A stretch of 10,538 bases of DNA from an uncultured Lachnospiraceae bacterium (GCA_946538445.1 CAMNGO010000058.1:1-10538), one strand, 5' to 3'; positions 1 to 6,968 are shown, counted from the first letter of the stretch. A program made the numbers and translations. Notes: generated by a model from the letters alone, not told the origin.

Positions 1-581
1 GCGTCCTGCAATGTAACCTTCTCCACATCCTCTTTCTTCACTCCATAGTAAGGTCCGCCGGAAGCAGTGATGAGGAGCTTGTCCACATCCTGGTGCCGGT
101 TTCCGTGCAGGCATTGGAAGATGGCGGAATGTTCCGAATCCACAGGGAGGATCCGTACTCCGTATTTCTTAGCCATGGGGATGATCAGATGACCTGCCGT
201 AACCAGAGTCTCCTTGTTGGCAAGGGCGATATCTTTTCCTTTAGAAATGGCTTCCATGGTGGGAAGGATTCCCATCATGCCGACCACAGCTGTCACCACG
301 ATATCGGACTCTTCCATCCCGGCAACCGCCATGAGGCCTTCTTTTCCACACAAGACCTCCACACCCCTGTCTTTCCATTCTTCTTTTAACTCTGCCGCTG
401 CCTGGGGATCATCCAGGCTGACGATCCGGGGCTTAAACTCCTCGATCTGGGCATTCAGCCTGTCTTTATTACGCCCTGCCGCCAGGGCCACAACCTCAAG
501 TTCATCCGGATGTTCCCTGACCACGTCCAGGGTCTGGGTTCCGATGGATCCGGTGGAACCTAATATCGCAATTTTCTTCAT
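1..581 (-). CDS. dxr: 1-deoxy-D-xylulose 5-phosphate reductoisomerase, N-terminal part (partial)
   Basis: Converts 1-deoxy-D-xylulose 5-phosphate to 2-C-methyl-D-erythritol 4-phosphate with NADPH, the committed step of the MEP isoprenoid pathway, in the cytoplasm. Translating the complement from the ATG at 581 gives about 193 residues, roughly half of the usual ~380-400; the rest lies beyond the left edge. The N-terminus MKKIAILGSTGSIG carries the NADPH-binding GxTGSIG motif. Further on are ALANKETLV (about residue 121), PVDSEHSAIFQ with the acidic metal ligands (about 147), and an ASGGP motif near the cut end (about 174). A GGAGGG ribosome binding site lies just upstream of the ATG. It follows cdsA by 48 bases and probably shares its transcript, supplying isoprenoid precursor for the UppS product made from the same cluster. 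Identification is firm from the motifs; only the truncation limits it. Confidence 0.96.
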   Translation of the reverse strand, partial: MKKIAILGSTGSIGTQTLDVVREHPDELEVVALAAGRNKDRLNAQIEEFKPRIVSLDDPQAAAELKEEWKDRGVEVLCGKEGLMAVAGMEESDIVVTAVVGMMGILPTMEAISKGKDIALANKETLVTAGHLIIPMAKKYGVRILPVDSEHSAIFQCLHGNRHQDVDKLLITASGGPYYGVKKEDVEKVTLQD

Positions 582-593
582 ATTTCCCTCCAT

Positions 594-616
594 CCCTGCC
601 TGTAGATATGGCAGGG
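594..616 (-). repeat. Short inverted repeat between cdsA and dxr
   Basis: CCCTGCC (594-600) and GGCAGGG (610-616) form a 7-bp stem with a 9-base loop in the 48-base cdsA-dxr gap. On the minus-strand transcript it is not followed by a U-run; it runs directly into the dxr ribosome binding site. It is therefore not an intrinsic terminator. It could protect the mRNA or affect dxr translation, but nothing else supports a role. Confidence 0.4.
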
Positions 617-629
617 TATGCTGCCGATC

Positions 630-1439
630 CTAACCTATCGCTATCACCATGGTAAGAAGATAATAGATGATCGGAGCTATGATGATAATACTGTCAAAAC
701 GGTCCAGGATGCCACCATGACCCGGTATCAGATTACCGTAATCTTTCACGTCATAGTTTCTCTTGATGGCGGAAGCAGCCAGATCACCGATGATGGAGAT
801 CAGTCCGCCAATGGCACAAAGAAGTGCGAATCCCAGCACCATATTGAATGTCTCAGTGATAAAATAGTTGCAGATCAAGCCGTAGATAGCACCCAAAAGA
901 CCAGCACCTACGACCCCTCCCACTGCTCCTTCTATGGTTTTTTTCGGGCTCAGAACAGGCGACATCTTATGCTTTCCGAACAGACGGCCCGCACAGTAAG
1001 CCAGGGTGTCGTTGCCCCAGGCGGCCAGGAATAAAAGTGTGACCTTGAAACCGCCATTATCCAGCATACGAATCTGGTAGATGTAGGACAGCATGATCGT
1101 CACATAGAACAATCCGAAAAATGAGATGGCCACATGGCTGATCTCATACCTTGGAAATGTGAAAACATAAATGGACAGCAAAACCACTAAAAACAGCAGA
1201 ACAAGCGGCAGGATCAGGCGATTGAGTTCCAGCAGAAGCAGGACATAATACAGGATGCCGGCAGTGTAACTGGCGACAGCCAGGGCAGACTTCTCCTGGC
1301 GGATAACCCTCAACAATTCATAATTACCGATCAGAGAGATTGCCGCAACCACACCAAAAGTGAGAAAGCCTCCATAATAGAGTGTGACGAATGCTATAAT
1401 CACCAAAATGATCCCGCTGATCAACCTTTGTTTAAACAT
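630..1439 (-). CDS. cdsA: Phosphatidate cytidylyltransferase (CDP-diglyceride synthase)
   Basis: Makes CDP-diacylglycerol from phosphatidic acid and CTP, the branch-point precursor for membrane phospholipids; an integral membrane enzyme. The 269-residue product is of normal length and has about eight hydrophobic segments, beginning with residues 6-22. The family signature is complete at residues 223-249: S..KR....KD.....PGHGG..DR.D, with the catalytic acidic residues. A conserved SPKKTIEG stretch is at 164-171. The gene begins 8 bases after the uppS stop codon. A GGAGG inside the last uppS codons is 15 bases away, while an AGAAGG lies only 3 bases from the ATG, so the binding site is not ideal and translation may be coupled to uppS. 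dxr follows. The order uppS-cdsA-dxr is the standard Firmicutes arrangement. Confidence 0.96.
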   Translation of the reverse strand: MFKQRLISGIILVIIAFVTLYYGGFLTFGVVAAISLIGNYELLRVIRQEKSALAVASYTAGILYYVLLLLELNRLILPLVLLFLVVLLSIYVFTFPRYEISHVAISFFGLFYVTIMLSYIYQIRMLDNGGFKVTLLFLAAWGNDTLAYCAGRLFGKHKMSPVLSPKKTIEGAVGGVVGAGLLGAIYGLICNYFITETFNMVLGFALLCAIGGLISIIGDLAASAIKRNYDVKDYGNLIPGHGGILDRFDSIIIIAPIIYYLLTMVIAIG

Positions 1440-1447
1440 AAGCCTTC

Positions 1448-2173
1448 TTATACTCCTCCGTATCTTCGTTCCCTGGTATTGTAATAAACGATGGCGTTCT
1501 CCAGTTCCTTTTTGTTAAAGTCCGGCCAGAGTACATCCGTAAAATAGAATTCGGCATAGGCCAGCTGCCACAATAACCAGTTGGACAGACGCTGCTCCCC
1601 GCTGGTCCGGATCATCAGATCAGGATCCGGCAGATCCCTGGTATCCAGATAAGTGGCAAACCGCTCTTCCGTGATCTCTTCTTCAGTAATCTTCCCGTCT
1701 TTATAATCCTGGCTCATAATCCGCATGGCCCGGATCATCTCATCCCTGCTTCCATAATTGAGGGCGATGGTGAAGTTCAGGCCGGTATTGGCGGATGAGA
1801 CTTCCTCCAGCTCATCGATGGCTTTCCGGATATCTTCATCCAGACGTGATTTTTCCCCGATCACCCGCACACGCATATTATTCCTGGAGGTCCGCTCAAT
1901 GCAATCCTCCAGATATTTGCGCAGGAGCTTCATCAGGGCATTGACCTCTTTCTGGGGCCGTCTCCAGTTTTCCGTGGAAAAGGCGTAGACGGTCAGATAT
2001 TTGATCCCCAGATCCCAGGCATCCTCGCAGATCTTCTCCACTGTTTTTGCCCCTTCCATGTGTCCCACATTACGGGGCAGGAGGCGTTTCTTGGCCCATC
2101 TCCCGTTGCCGTCAAGAATGATGGCCACATGATTGGGAACCTCATACATTTTCTTGTCAATCTCTATCTGCAC
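1448..2173 (-). CDS. uppS: Isoprenyl transferase (undecaprenyl diphosphate synthase)
   Basis: Cis-prenyltransferase that extends farnesyl diphosphate with isopentenyl diphosphate to undecaprenyl diphosphate, the lipid carrier for peptidoglycan and other surface polymers. The frame is open up to an ATG at 2233, but that ATG lies upstream of a terminator-like hairpin and has no ribosome binding site. A GTG at 2173 sits 9 bases after GGGAG and gives a 241-residue protein, the usual size. With that start the pyrophosphate-binding DGNGRWA with catalytic Asp is at 21-27, FSTENW at 65-70, and the IPP-binding region RTSGEQRLSNWLLWQ at 189-203. An alternative is the internal ATG at the ninth codon, just before VPNHVAIILDGNGRW. 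cdsA follows after 8 bases. Confidence 0.95.
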   Translation of the reverse strand: MQIEIDKKMYEVPNHVAIILDGNGRWAKKRLLPRNVGHMEGAKTVEKICEDAWDLGIKYLTVYAFSTENWRRPQKEVNALMKLLRKYLEDCIERTSRNNMRVRVIGEKSRLDEDIRKAIDELEEVSSANTGLNFTIALNYGSRDEMIRAMRIMSQDYKDGKITEEEITEERFATYLDTRDLPDPDLMIRTSGEQRLSNWLLWQLAYAEFYFTDVLWPDFNKKELENAIVYYNTRERRYGGV

Positions 2174-2196
2174 AATTGTCAACTCCCATCTGATAT

Positions 2197-2227
2197 AAAA
2201 CCAGCAGCCGGAAAACCGGCTGCCTGG
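2197..2227 (-). terminator. Terminator-like hairpin between frr and uppS
   Basis: GCAGCCGG (2204-2211) pairs perfectly with CCGGCTGC (2216-2223) around an AAAA loop, and three more pairs form beyond a one-base bulge. On the minus-strand transcript the stem is followed at once by TTTTATAT. It lies 22 bases after the frr stop and 23 bases before the chosen uppS start, so it either ends the pyrH-frr transcript or attenuates read-through into uppS-cdsA-dxr. The U-run is short (four), so partial read-through is plausible. A consensus -10 hexamer TATAAT overlaps the frr stop (2249-2254, minus strand), but I see no good -35 with it. Confidence 0.65.
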
Positions 2228-2249
2228 AAACAAAATCGTCTATATCGGA

Positions 2250-2795
2250 TTATACCGTCAGAATCTCCTCGGATTTCTTGCCCATGAGCGCATCGATCTC
2301 TTTGATATATTTATCCGTAAGTTTCTGCACTTTCTTCTCGTAATCTTTTAATTCATCCTCTGTGATCTCACTGTTCTTCTGGGCTTTCTTAAAATACTCA
2401 TTGGCATCACGGCGGATGTTACGGATGGCAACCTTGGCACCCTCCGCTTTCTTCTTCACGTCTTTTACCAGATCTTTTCTGTGCTCTTCCGTCAGTTCCG
2501 GGAAGACGAGGCGGATCATGGTACCGTCGTTGGAAGGATGGATTCCCAGAACGGAAGTAAGAATTGCCTTCTCAATCGGTTTAACCAGGGAACGTTCCCA
2601 TGGCTGGATCGTGATCATACGAGGTTCCGGAACCGCGATGTTTCCTACCTGCTGAAGAGGTGTGGGAGTTCCGTAATAGTCTACTTTAATCTTATCCAAT
2701 ACATGAGGGTTGGCCCTTCCTGCACGAATCGAATTATAGTCTTTCTCCAGGTTGCTCAGGGTTTTTGTCATCTTCTCTTCGTATTTTGTAATCAT
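2250..2795 (-). CDS. frr: Ribosome recycling factor
   Basis: Splits the post-termination ribosome together with EF-G. The 181-residue product has the full RRF fold: an N-terminal helix with IRAGRANP (23-30), the beta domain including GTPTPLQQV, IQPW and GIHPSNDG (about 42-91), and the C-terminal helices with RNIRRDAN (125-132). The start at 2795 is chosen because GGAGGA lies 7 bases upstream. The ATG at 2822 would add nine residues containing that binding site and has none of its own. It is 34 bases downstream of pyrH, the usual neighbour, and is probably co-transcribed from the pyrH promoter. A terminator-like hairpin follows. Confidence 0.97.
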   Translation of the reverse strand: MITKYEEKMTKTLSNLEKDYNSIRAGRANPHVLDKIKVDYYGTPTPLQQVGNIAVPEPRMITIQPWERSLVKPIEKAILTSVLGIHPSNDGTMIRLVFPELTEEHRKDLVKDVKKKAEGAKVAIRNIRRDANEYFKKAQKNSEITEDELKDYEKKVQKLTDKYIKEIDALMGKKSEEILTV

Positions 2796-2829
2796 GAGAT
2801 AATCCTCCTCCATATCAATCAAAAACGTC

Positions 2830-3546
2830 TTAATCCACAGTCACATAGGTCCCGCTGAATTTACCCTTCATGGTATTGACGATACTGTTCTCCTCATTCA
2901 GGCCGAATATGACCAGAGGCATCTTGTTCTCAAGGCACATGATCGTTGCTGTGAGGTCAATAACCCCCAGTTTCTGCGCCAGAACCTCTTCCAGAGAGAT
3001 CCTGTCATACTTCACAGCATCTTTATTGATCATCGGATCACTGTCATATACACCGTCGATGGCCTTGGCAAGAAGGACAGCATCTGCCTCGATCTCAATT
3101 GCCCTAAGGGCGGTGGCGGTGTCAGTGGAAAAATAAGGATGTCCCGTGCCACCTGCAAAGAAGGTAACACATCCGTCCTCCAATTCCTTCACGGCATCCG
3201 TCTTCGAGAAAAGCTCCGTAAATGAACCGCAGACAAAAGGTGTATATACCTTGGTCTTCAGTCCTACATGCCGGAACATGTCCGCCACATAGATGCAGTT
3301 CATCACTGTGGCAAGCATCCCGATCTGGTCTGCCTTGGTACGCTCCATGTTCTCGCTGGTTCTGCCTCTCCAGAAATTACCGCCGCCGATGACAATGGCA
3401 ACCTGCACACCGGAATCCACGACTTCCTTGACCTGTCTGGCAACCTCCAGCACTGTGCCTTCATCAAAACCTGTCTTCTTCTCGCCCGCCAGTGCCTCAC
3501 CGGAAAGCTTCAGCAAAACACGATTAAGACCTTTTAATTCCTCCAT
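2830..3546 (-). CDS. pyrH: UMP kinase (uridylate kinase)
   Basis: Phosphorylates UMP to UDP with ATP; the bacterial type belongs to the amino-acid-kinase family, is hexameric, and is essential for pyrimidine nucleotide supply. The 238-residue product has LKLSGEAL (12-19), the glycine-rich GGGNFWRG (54-61), ADQIGMLAT (72-80), GGTGHPYFSTDTA (132-144) and DGVYDSDP (164-171), all typical of PyrH. The ATG at 3546 has GGAGG 6 bases upstream. frr follows after 34 bases. Upstream is a consensus promoter and a short leader hairpin rather than rpsB-tsf, so in this genome the gene appears to start its own transcript. Confidence 0.97.
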   Translation of the reverse strand: MEELKGLNRVLLKLSGEALAGEKKTGFDEGTVLEVARQVKEVVDSGVQVAIVIGGGNFWRGRTSENMERTKADQIGMLATVMNCIYVADMFRHVGLKTKVYTPFVCGSFTELFSKTDAVKELEDGCVTFFAGGTGHPYFSTDTATALRAIEIEADAVLLAKAIDGVYDSDPMINKDAVKYDRISLEEVLAQKLGVIDLTATIMCLENKMPLVIFGLNEENSIVNTMKGKFSGTYVTVD

Positions 3547-3573
3547 AATATCCTCCGGGTTTAATCTGATATA

Positions 3574-3601
3574 AGGCCATGTCCATAATCTGGCACGGCC
3601 T
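3574..3601 (-). repeat. Hairpin in the pyrH leader
   Basis: AGGCCATG (3574-3581) and CACGGCCT (3594-3601) can form an 8-bp stem with one G-U pair and a 12-base loop in the untranslated leader of pyrH, between the predicted transcription start (about 3623) and the ribosome binding site. On the transcript it is followed by TTATATCAGAT rather than a U-run, so it is a poor terminator. It has none of the features of a PyrR-type attenuator. A role in mRNA stability or leader regulation is only a guess. Confidence 0.4.
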
Positions 3602-3629
3602 CATAAAAGTTATCTTGTTTATTAATGCT

Positions 3630-3658
3630 ATTATATCTGATAGGGTTCTTCTTGTAAA
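3630..3658 (-). promoter_or_regulatory. Sigma-A promoter of pyrH-frr
   Basis: On the minus strand, TTTACA (3653-3658) and TATAAT (3630-3635) are separated by exactly 17 bases. It lies in the 121-base gap between the lipoprotein gene and pyrH and points at pyrH. Predicted start near 3623 would give a leader of about 75 bases. There is no terminator hairpin after the preceding lipoprotein gene, so read-through from upstream may add to this promoter. Confidence 0.8.
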
Positions 3659-3667
3659 TGTCTGTTT

Positions 3668-4756
3668 TTATTTTACCTGGGCATGCTCGATGAGGTAATC
3701 GCTCACCAGAGTCACCATAACATTTGCGTTGGTGTAGGGCTCACCGTAGGTGTCATAATAAGACTGGGCACTGCCCTCTCCCAGGTATTTGTCCAGGGCT
3801 TCCTGTGTTACGGCAAGGCCTTTTGCCTCACTGATGGCATCGGAAACCAGGAAATATTTCAGGCTGGTCTCTGTGTTCTCACGGAGATTCTCCTTCACCT
3901 CGTCCATGGACTTATATCCGTACATGGAGAGAATCTGCTCGTCACTGTAACCCATATAATCATGGTACTGCTTTCTGAGAGTATCCAGGGATACATTCAG
4001 CCTGGTCTCCATCAGGTCCTTGGGAAGTTCCTTAAAGGTGCAGTTTGTCAGGAGATAATCCCACAGATAATTGTTCTTGTTGGAATTTCTCAGGTTGTCC
4101 TTGATGGAATTCTTCAGTTCTTTCACAGTGGAGATCCCGTCGGTCTGGGAAAAATGAGCCTCCACAAATTCGTCGGTAAGTTCCGGAACAACGTAGTTAA
4201 GTGTCACGTTGAAGACAGCATCCTTTCCGGCCACCTCCTCGGAAGAATAATCTTTAGGGAAGGTAACTTTCACATCGAAGGTATCACCGGGTTTGTGTCC
4301 GATGATCTGCTCTTCAAAATTATCGATAAATGTATGGGAGCCGATCTCCAGGGACTGGTCTGTGGCGGTTCCGCCACTGAACTCCTTACCATCGATGGTT
4401 CCCTTGTAATTGATGTTGACCGTGTCGCCATCTTTTACGGCACTCTCGCGGTCTCCGTAGCTGGGGTTGGAAAGAAGATTATCGATCTGACCCAGCACTT
4501 CATCATCCGACGGCTCGATCTCATCCTTAGGGATGGTGATGTTCTCATAATCACATAATGTAACATAATCCACGGCATTGATTCCTTCCAGTTTACCTTC
4601 TTGGGTCAATCCGGCAGAATAATCAATGACAAACTCATCCTTCTTGGCTGCCTCTGTGGTTGCTTCCTGGGCAGACTTGCTGTTCCCGCAACCTGCCAGA
4701 AGAAAGACTGCAGATACCATGAGCAGTCCTGTCTTCCATAATCTCTTTGTCTTCAT
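3668..4756 (-). CDS. Trigger-factor-like FKBP-type peptidyl-prolyl isomerase lipoprotein
   Basis: Probably an extracytoplasmic, membrane-anchored foldase. The 362-residue product starts with a lipoprotein signal: basic MKTKR, hydrophobic core, and lipobox LAGC with the lipidated Cys at 23. After a Thr/Ala-rich linker comes an FKBP-type PPIase domain at about 108-190 (KDGDTVNINYKGTIDG, FSGGTATDQSLEIGS, FIDNFEEQIIG, VTFPKDY, GKDAVFNV), closest to the trigger-factor PPIase. The rest (about 190-362) resembles the trigger-factor C-terminal chaperone region. The N-terminal ribosome-binding domain of true trigger factor is absent, so it should not be named tig. The start at 4756 has AAAGGA 6 bases upstream; the ATG at 4777 lies inside the preceding gene. 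It begins 2 bases after that gene's stop, so the two are translated together. Confidence 0.88.
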   Translation of the reverse strand: MKTKRLWKTGLLMVSAVFLLAGCGNSKSAQEATTEAAKKDEFVIDYSAGLTQEGKLEGINAVDYVTLCDYENITIPKDEIEPSDDEVLGQIDNLLSNPSYGDRESAVKDGDTVNINYKGTIDGKEFSGGTATDQSLEIGSHTFIDNFEEQIIGHKPGDTFDVKVTFPKDYSSEEVAGKDAVFNVTLNYVVPELTDEFVEAHFSQTDGISTVKELKNSIKDNLRNSNKNNYLWDYLLTNCTFKELPKDLMETRLNVSLDTLRKQYHDYMGYSDEQILSMYGYKSMDEVKENLRENTETSLKYFLVSDAISEAKGLAVTQEALDKYLGEGSAQSYYDTYGEPYTNANVMVTLVSDYLIEHAQVK

Positions 4757-4758
4757 AT

Positions 4759-5430
4759 TTATTCCTTTCTCATGCATTCCAAAATATCCTCTTCCAGACC
4801 TTCCGCAATCCTTGCGCCTCTTACGATCGCGTTTCTTGCGTAATACAAAGCCTTCTCGTAGGATTGTTCCACACCTTTCCCCTCAAAGTACATAAGGGCA
4901 AGGCTATAGTAACCCATGCGGTATTCTGCCATCTCGACGGTGTTCATGAAGCTGGCTGCCGCCTCCTGATAGTCCCCCGCATTATAGTATTTGGTGCCCA
5001 TCTGGTACATCTTCTTAACCTTGGGCATCTCTTCTTTATACTGGTTCTCCTTCTCGAGAGAGTAGGCATAGGCAATCTTCTTCACCTTGGCGATGGACTT
5101 CTCAAACTTCATATTTACTTCATAATCCCCGTTCTCCTTTTGGCAAAGCAGGGTCTGGGTGGTCAGTCCGTCCAGAAGATAGTTCATATATTCTTCCAGC
5201 TCATCATAGGGAACCGTAGTATTGAGTATCCTTTCCGTAGCGGGAAGATCCACCCGGTAGCCGTCCTTCAGCGGCAATTGTCCCACAAAAAAAACGGAAT
5301 GCTTCATGACGCTTTTCTTCTCTTCCGTATCCGAAGCACTCTGAACCATCTGATACATTTTTTTAATATTATCTTTCTCGAGGGTTTTCCCCTCCATCAT
5401 GGAACTGATCTTTGACATATCCTGGGGCAT
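4759..5430 (-). CDS. Sel1/TPR-like repeat protein of unknown function
   Basis: A 223-residue soluble protein with no signal peptide or membrane segment. The first 110 residues are charged and show no motif I recognise. The second half is helical, with a TPR-like unit around 137-168 (MYQMGTKYYNAGDYQEAAASF) and a Sel1-type unit around 172-205 (YSLALMYFEGKGVEQSYEKALYYARNA). Such repeats serve as protein-protein scaffolds; the partner is unknown. GGAGG lies 9 bases before the ATG at 5430, and a consensus promoter lies about 50 bases upstream. It is the first gene of a two-gene unit with the lipoprotein PPIase, 2 bases apart, which suggests a shared process, but cytoplasmic versus extracytoplasmic locations leave the link unclear. 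Confidence 0.8.
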   Translation of the reverse strand: MPQDMSKISSMMEGKTLEKDNIKKMYQMVQSASDTEEKKSVMKHSVFFVGQLPLKDGYRVDLPATERILNTTVPYDELEEYMNYLLDGLTTQTLLCQKENGDYEVNMKFEKSIAKVKKIAYAYSLEKENQYKEEMPKVKKMYQMGTKYYNAGDYQEAAASFMNTVEMAEYRMGYYSLALMYFEGKGVEQSYEKALYYARNAIVRGARIAEGLEEDILECMRKE

Positions 5431-5479
5431 CTTATCTCCCCTCCTTATTTTTTATTCTGTTGTTTTACACACTTGAATT

Positions 5480-5508
5480 ATTATATTATTCCTGTAATAA
5501 AAAGTCAA
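5480..5508 (-). promoter_or_regulatory. Sigma-A promoter of the TPR-PPIase unit
   Basis: On the minus strand, TTGACT (5503-5508) and TATAAT (5480-5485) are spaced by exactly 17 bases, in an AT-rich stretch after the DUF1294 gene. Predicted start is near 5473, giving a leader of about 43 bases. This is one of the best promoters in the window. No intrinsic terminator is seen for the DUF1294 gene just upstream. Confidence 0.82.
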
Positions 5509-5519
5509 CATCGGGCAAT

Positions 5520-5792
5520 TTACCGGTGTGTAACGTAATAGACCAGTATGGCCAGTACGATTTGGGCCACGAGAATCAAAGGCATTCCAACAACAAAATA
5601 CCAATGTCTGGTCTTGTGACGGAACAGGTACATCCCCAGGATAGAGCCCGGGCTCCCCCCTATGATACTTAGGAAAAACAGGGTTTTTTCCGGAATCCTC
5701 CAGGCCTGATTTCTGGCCCTCCTTTTGTCAGCTCCCATGACGAGAAAGGCCAGCACATTTATAATCAGCAGGTAGATCAGAAGATATTTCAT
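5520..5792 (-). CDS. DUF1294 family small membrane protein
   Basis: A 90-residue membrane protein with three hydrophobic segments (about 2-19, 37-56 and 66-86). It has the family's conserved features: ADKRRAR (21-27) after the first segment, RIPEKTL (32-38), a GGSPGSILGM turn (45-54) and RHKTRHW (58-64). The function of the family is not known. Its ATG overlaps the TGA of the NUDIX-SGNH gene as ATGA, and AAGGAGG lies 4 bases upstream of the ATG, so translation is probably coupled. In other bacteria DUF1294 is sometimes fused to nucleic-acid-binding domains such as cold shock domains; here it stands alone. Confidence 0.88.
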   Translation of the reverse strand: MKYLLIYLLIINVLAFLVMGADKRRARNQAWRIPEKTLFFLSIIGGSPGSILGMYLFRHKTRHWYFVVGMPLILVAQIVLAILVYYVTHR

Positions 5793-6955
5793 GGTTCCTC
5801 CTTCTTAAAGATCCGGCGGACCTGATCTGCCAGGGCCAGAGCAAGTTTGCCATGCTCCTCTGCCGTAAGGTGCAGATGATCCTCCTCCGAGGAGACGATG
5901 ATCTCTGCTGCGTTTACAAAATGACATCCTTTCTTAAGGGCTGTTTCCTGATAAAGGGCTCCCAGTTGTTCCGATACTTCTATGGCATCTTCGGAGAAAC
6001 TGTCCCCAAAGGCAGTCCGGGAGATTCCCGGTCGCAGGGTAGGTGGGGAGACCAGCAGGATCTCCGGACAATAATCCTGTTTCAGCCTGGTGAAGGATTG
6101 TATGATCTCCACCAGTTTTTCCGCCCCTGAGGCGATATCCCGGGCTGAAGCGTGATACTGCTTCTTCATGTCGTTGGTTCCCAGCATGAGGATCACCATA
6201 TCCAAGGGTTTGTGAGAATTCAGGATAGCTCTCAGGGAAGCCTCTCCTGATTTCCAGGGTTCTTCCCGGTCTGCGATCACTGTAGTTCTGCCGTTACATC
6301 CTTCTTCCACGATCTCATAGTCCCGGCCCAGAAGGTTCTGCAGTCTTCCTGTCCAGCGAAGATCCCGGGAGAAACGGATACCGTTTTCCGGATTATAGCC
6401 ATAGGTATTGGAGTCTCCGAAGCATAGGATCTTTCTTCTTTCTTTTGTGTTCTCCCGCCCGTAATACATGCTCTTATCAAGCCATTTCAGGAGGAATTTC
6501 TGAGCCAGGGAACCCGGGAGGATCTGCTCTTTTGCTTCCTCCGGTGTGTACCAGGCGGCATAATCCACCTCATCCTGATTCATATGTTCCAGGCTGTCGG
6601 AATCCACCTGGCAGGCAAAGTTGATCATCAGGGTATTACTCTTCTCAAAATACTGACTGGCGTTAAATGTGCTGGACGTCACAGTAAGACCCAGTTCTTC
6701 TTTTATCTCCCTGACCAGGGTGTGCTCCGCGCTCTCCCCCTTATTGATATATCCTGCCACCAGGATATTCCGGTCACGTCCGTACTGGCGGATCAGGATG
6801 ATCCGGTCTCCCGCCGGATTATAGACGATGGCGCTGATGGCTGCATTAAACATAGGAAAACGGAATTCCCCGCAGTGTGGACAATAAGGAATCATTCCTT
6901 CATTCTCCAGATATTTACTGATTAACTCTTCTCCGCAATTCGTGCAAAAACTCAT
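5789..6955 (-). CDS. NudC-like NUDIX hydrolase fused to an SGNH/GDSL hydrolase
   Basis: One open frame of 388 residues with three parts. Residues 1-30 form a zinc ribbon (C4, C7, C25, C28). Residues about 36-160 are a NUDIX domain with a complete NUDIX box at 68-90 (G.....E.......REI.EE.GL). After it comes an SQ.......LM.NF pattern (100-112) resembling the region that marks NudC-type NAD(H) diphosphatases. Residues about 175-385 are an SGNH hydrolase: GDSNTYG (180-186, nucleophile S182), the Gly of block II at 219, GTND (259-262) and DHLH (359-362, Asp and His of the triad). Such enzymes are esterases or deacetylases. The join (160-175) is charged and contains no start codon with a binding site. 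AGGAG lies 7 bases before the ATG at 6955. A terminator ends 13 bases upstream, so transcription must come through it or from an unseen promoter. DUF1294 overlaps its end. Confidence 0.87.
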   Translation of the reverse strand: MSFCTNCGEELISKYLENEGMIPYCPHCGEFRFPMFNAAISAIVYNPAGDRIILIRQYGRDRNILVAGYINKGESAEHTLVREIKEELGLTVTSSTFNASQYFEKSNTLMINFACQVDSDSLEHMNQDEVDYAAWYTPEEAKEQILPGSLAQKFLLKWLDKSMYYGRENTKERRKILCFGDSNTYGYNPENGIRFSRDLRWTGRLQNLLGRDYEIVEEGCNGRTTVIADREEPWKSGEASLRAILNSHKPLDMVILMLGTNDMKKQYHASARDIASGAEKLVEIIQSFTRLKQDYCPEILLVSPPTLRPGISRTAFGDSFSEDAIEVSEQLGALYQETALKKGCHFVNAAEIIVSSEEDHLHLTAEEHGKLALALADQVRRIFKKEEP

Positions 6956-6968
6956 ACTCTTACTCCTG

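Noticed and set aside
2153..2186. TTGACA hexamers around the uppS start as -35 elements
   Set aside because: Neither has a recognisable -10 at 16-18 bases, and both would start transcription inside the uppS coding region.
2174..2233. Longer N-terminus of UppS from the ATG at 2233
   Set aside because: It would start upstream of the terminator-like hairpin and translate through it, lacks a ribosome binding site, and adds residues not seen in the family.
3574..3601. PyrR-type attenuator or pyrimidine-responsive leader for pyrH
   Set aside because: The hairpin lacks a U-run and no PyrR-binding-loop pattern or alternative antiterminator was seen.
3683..4558. Long plus-strand open frame of 291 codons
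   Set aside because: It lies antisense inside the lipoprotein PPIase gene, has no good ribosome binding site, and its composition mirrors the opposite strand's codon use.
6430..6470. Frameshift or sequencing error joining separate NUDIX and SGNH genes
   Set aside because: The frame is continuous, the linker codons are ordinary, and although GGGCGGGAG occurs near the join no start codon follows it at a usable distance. It remains the main alternative to a true fusion.
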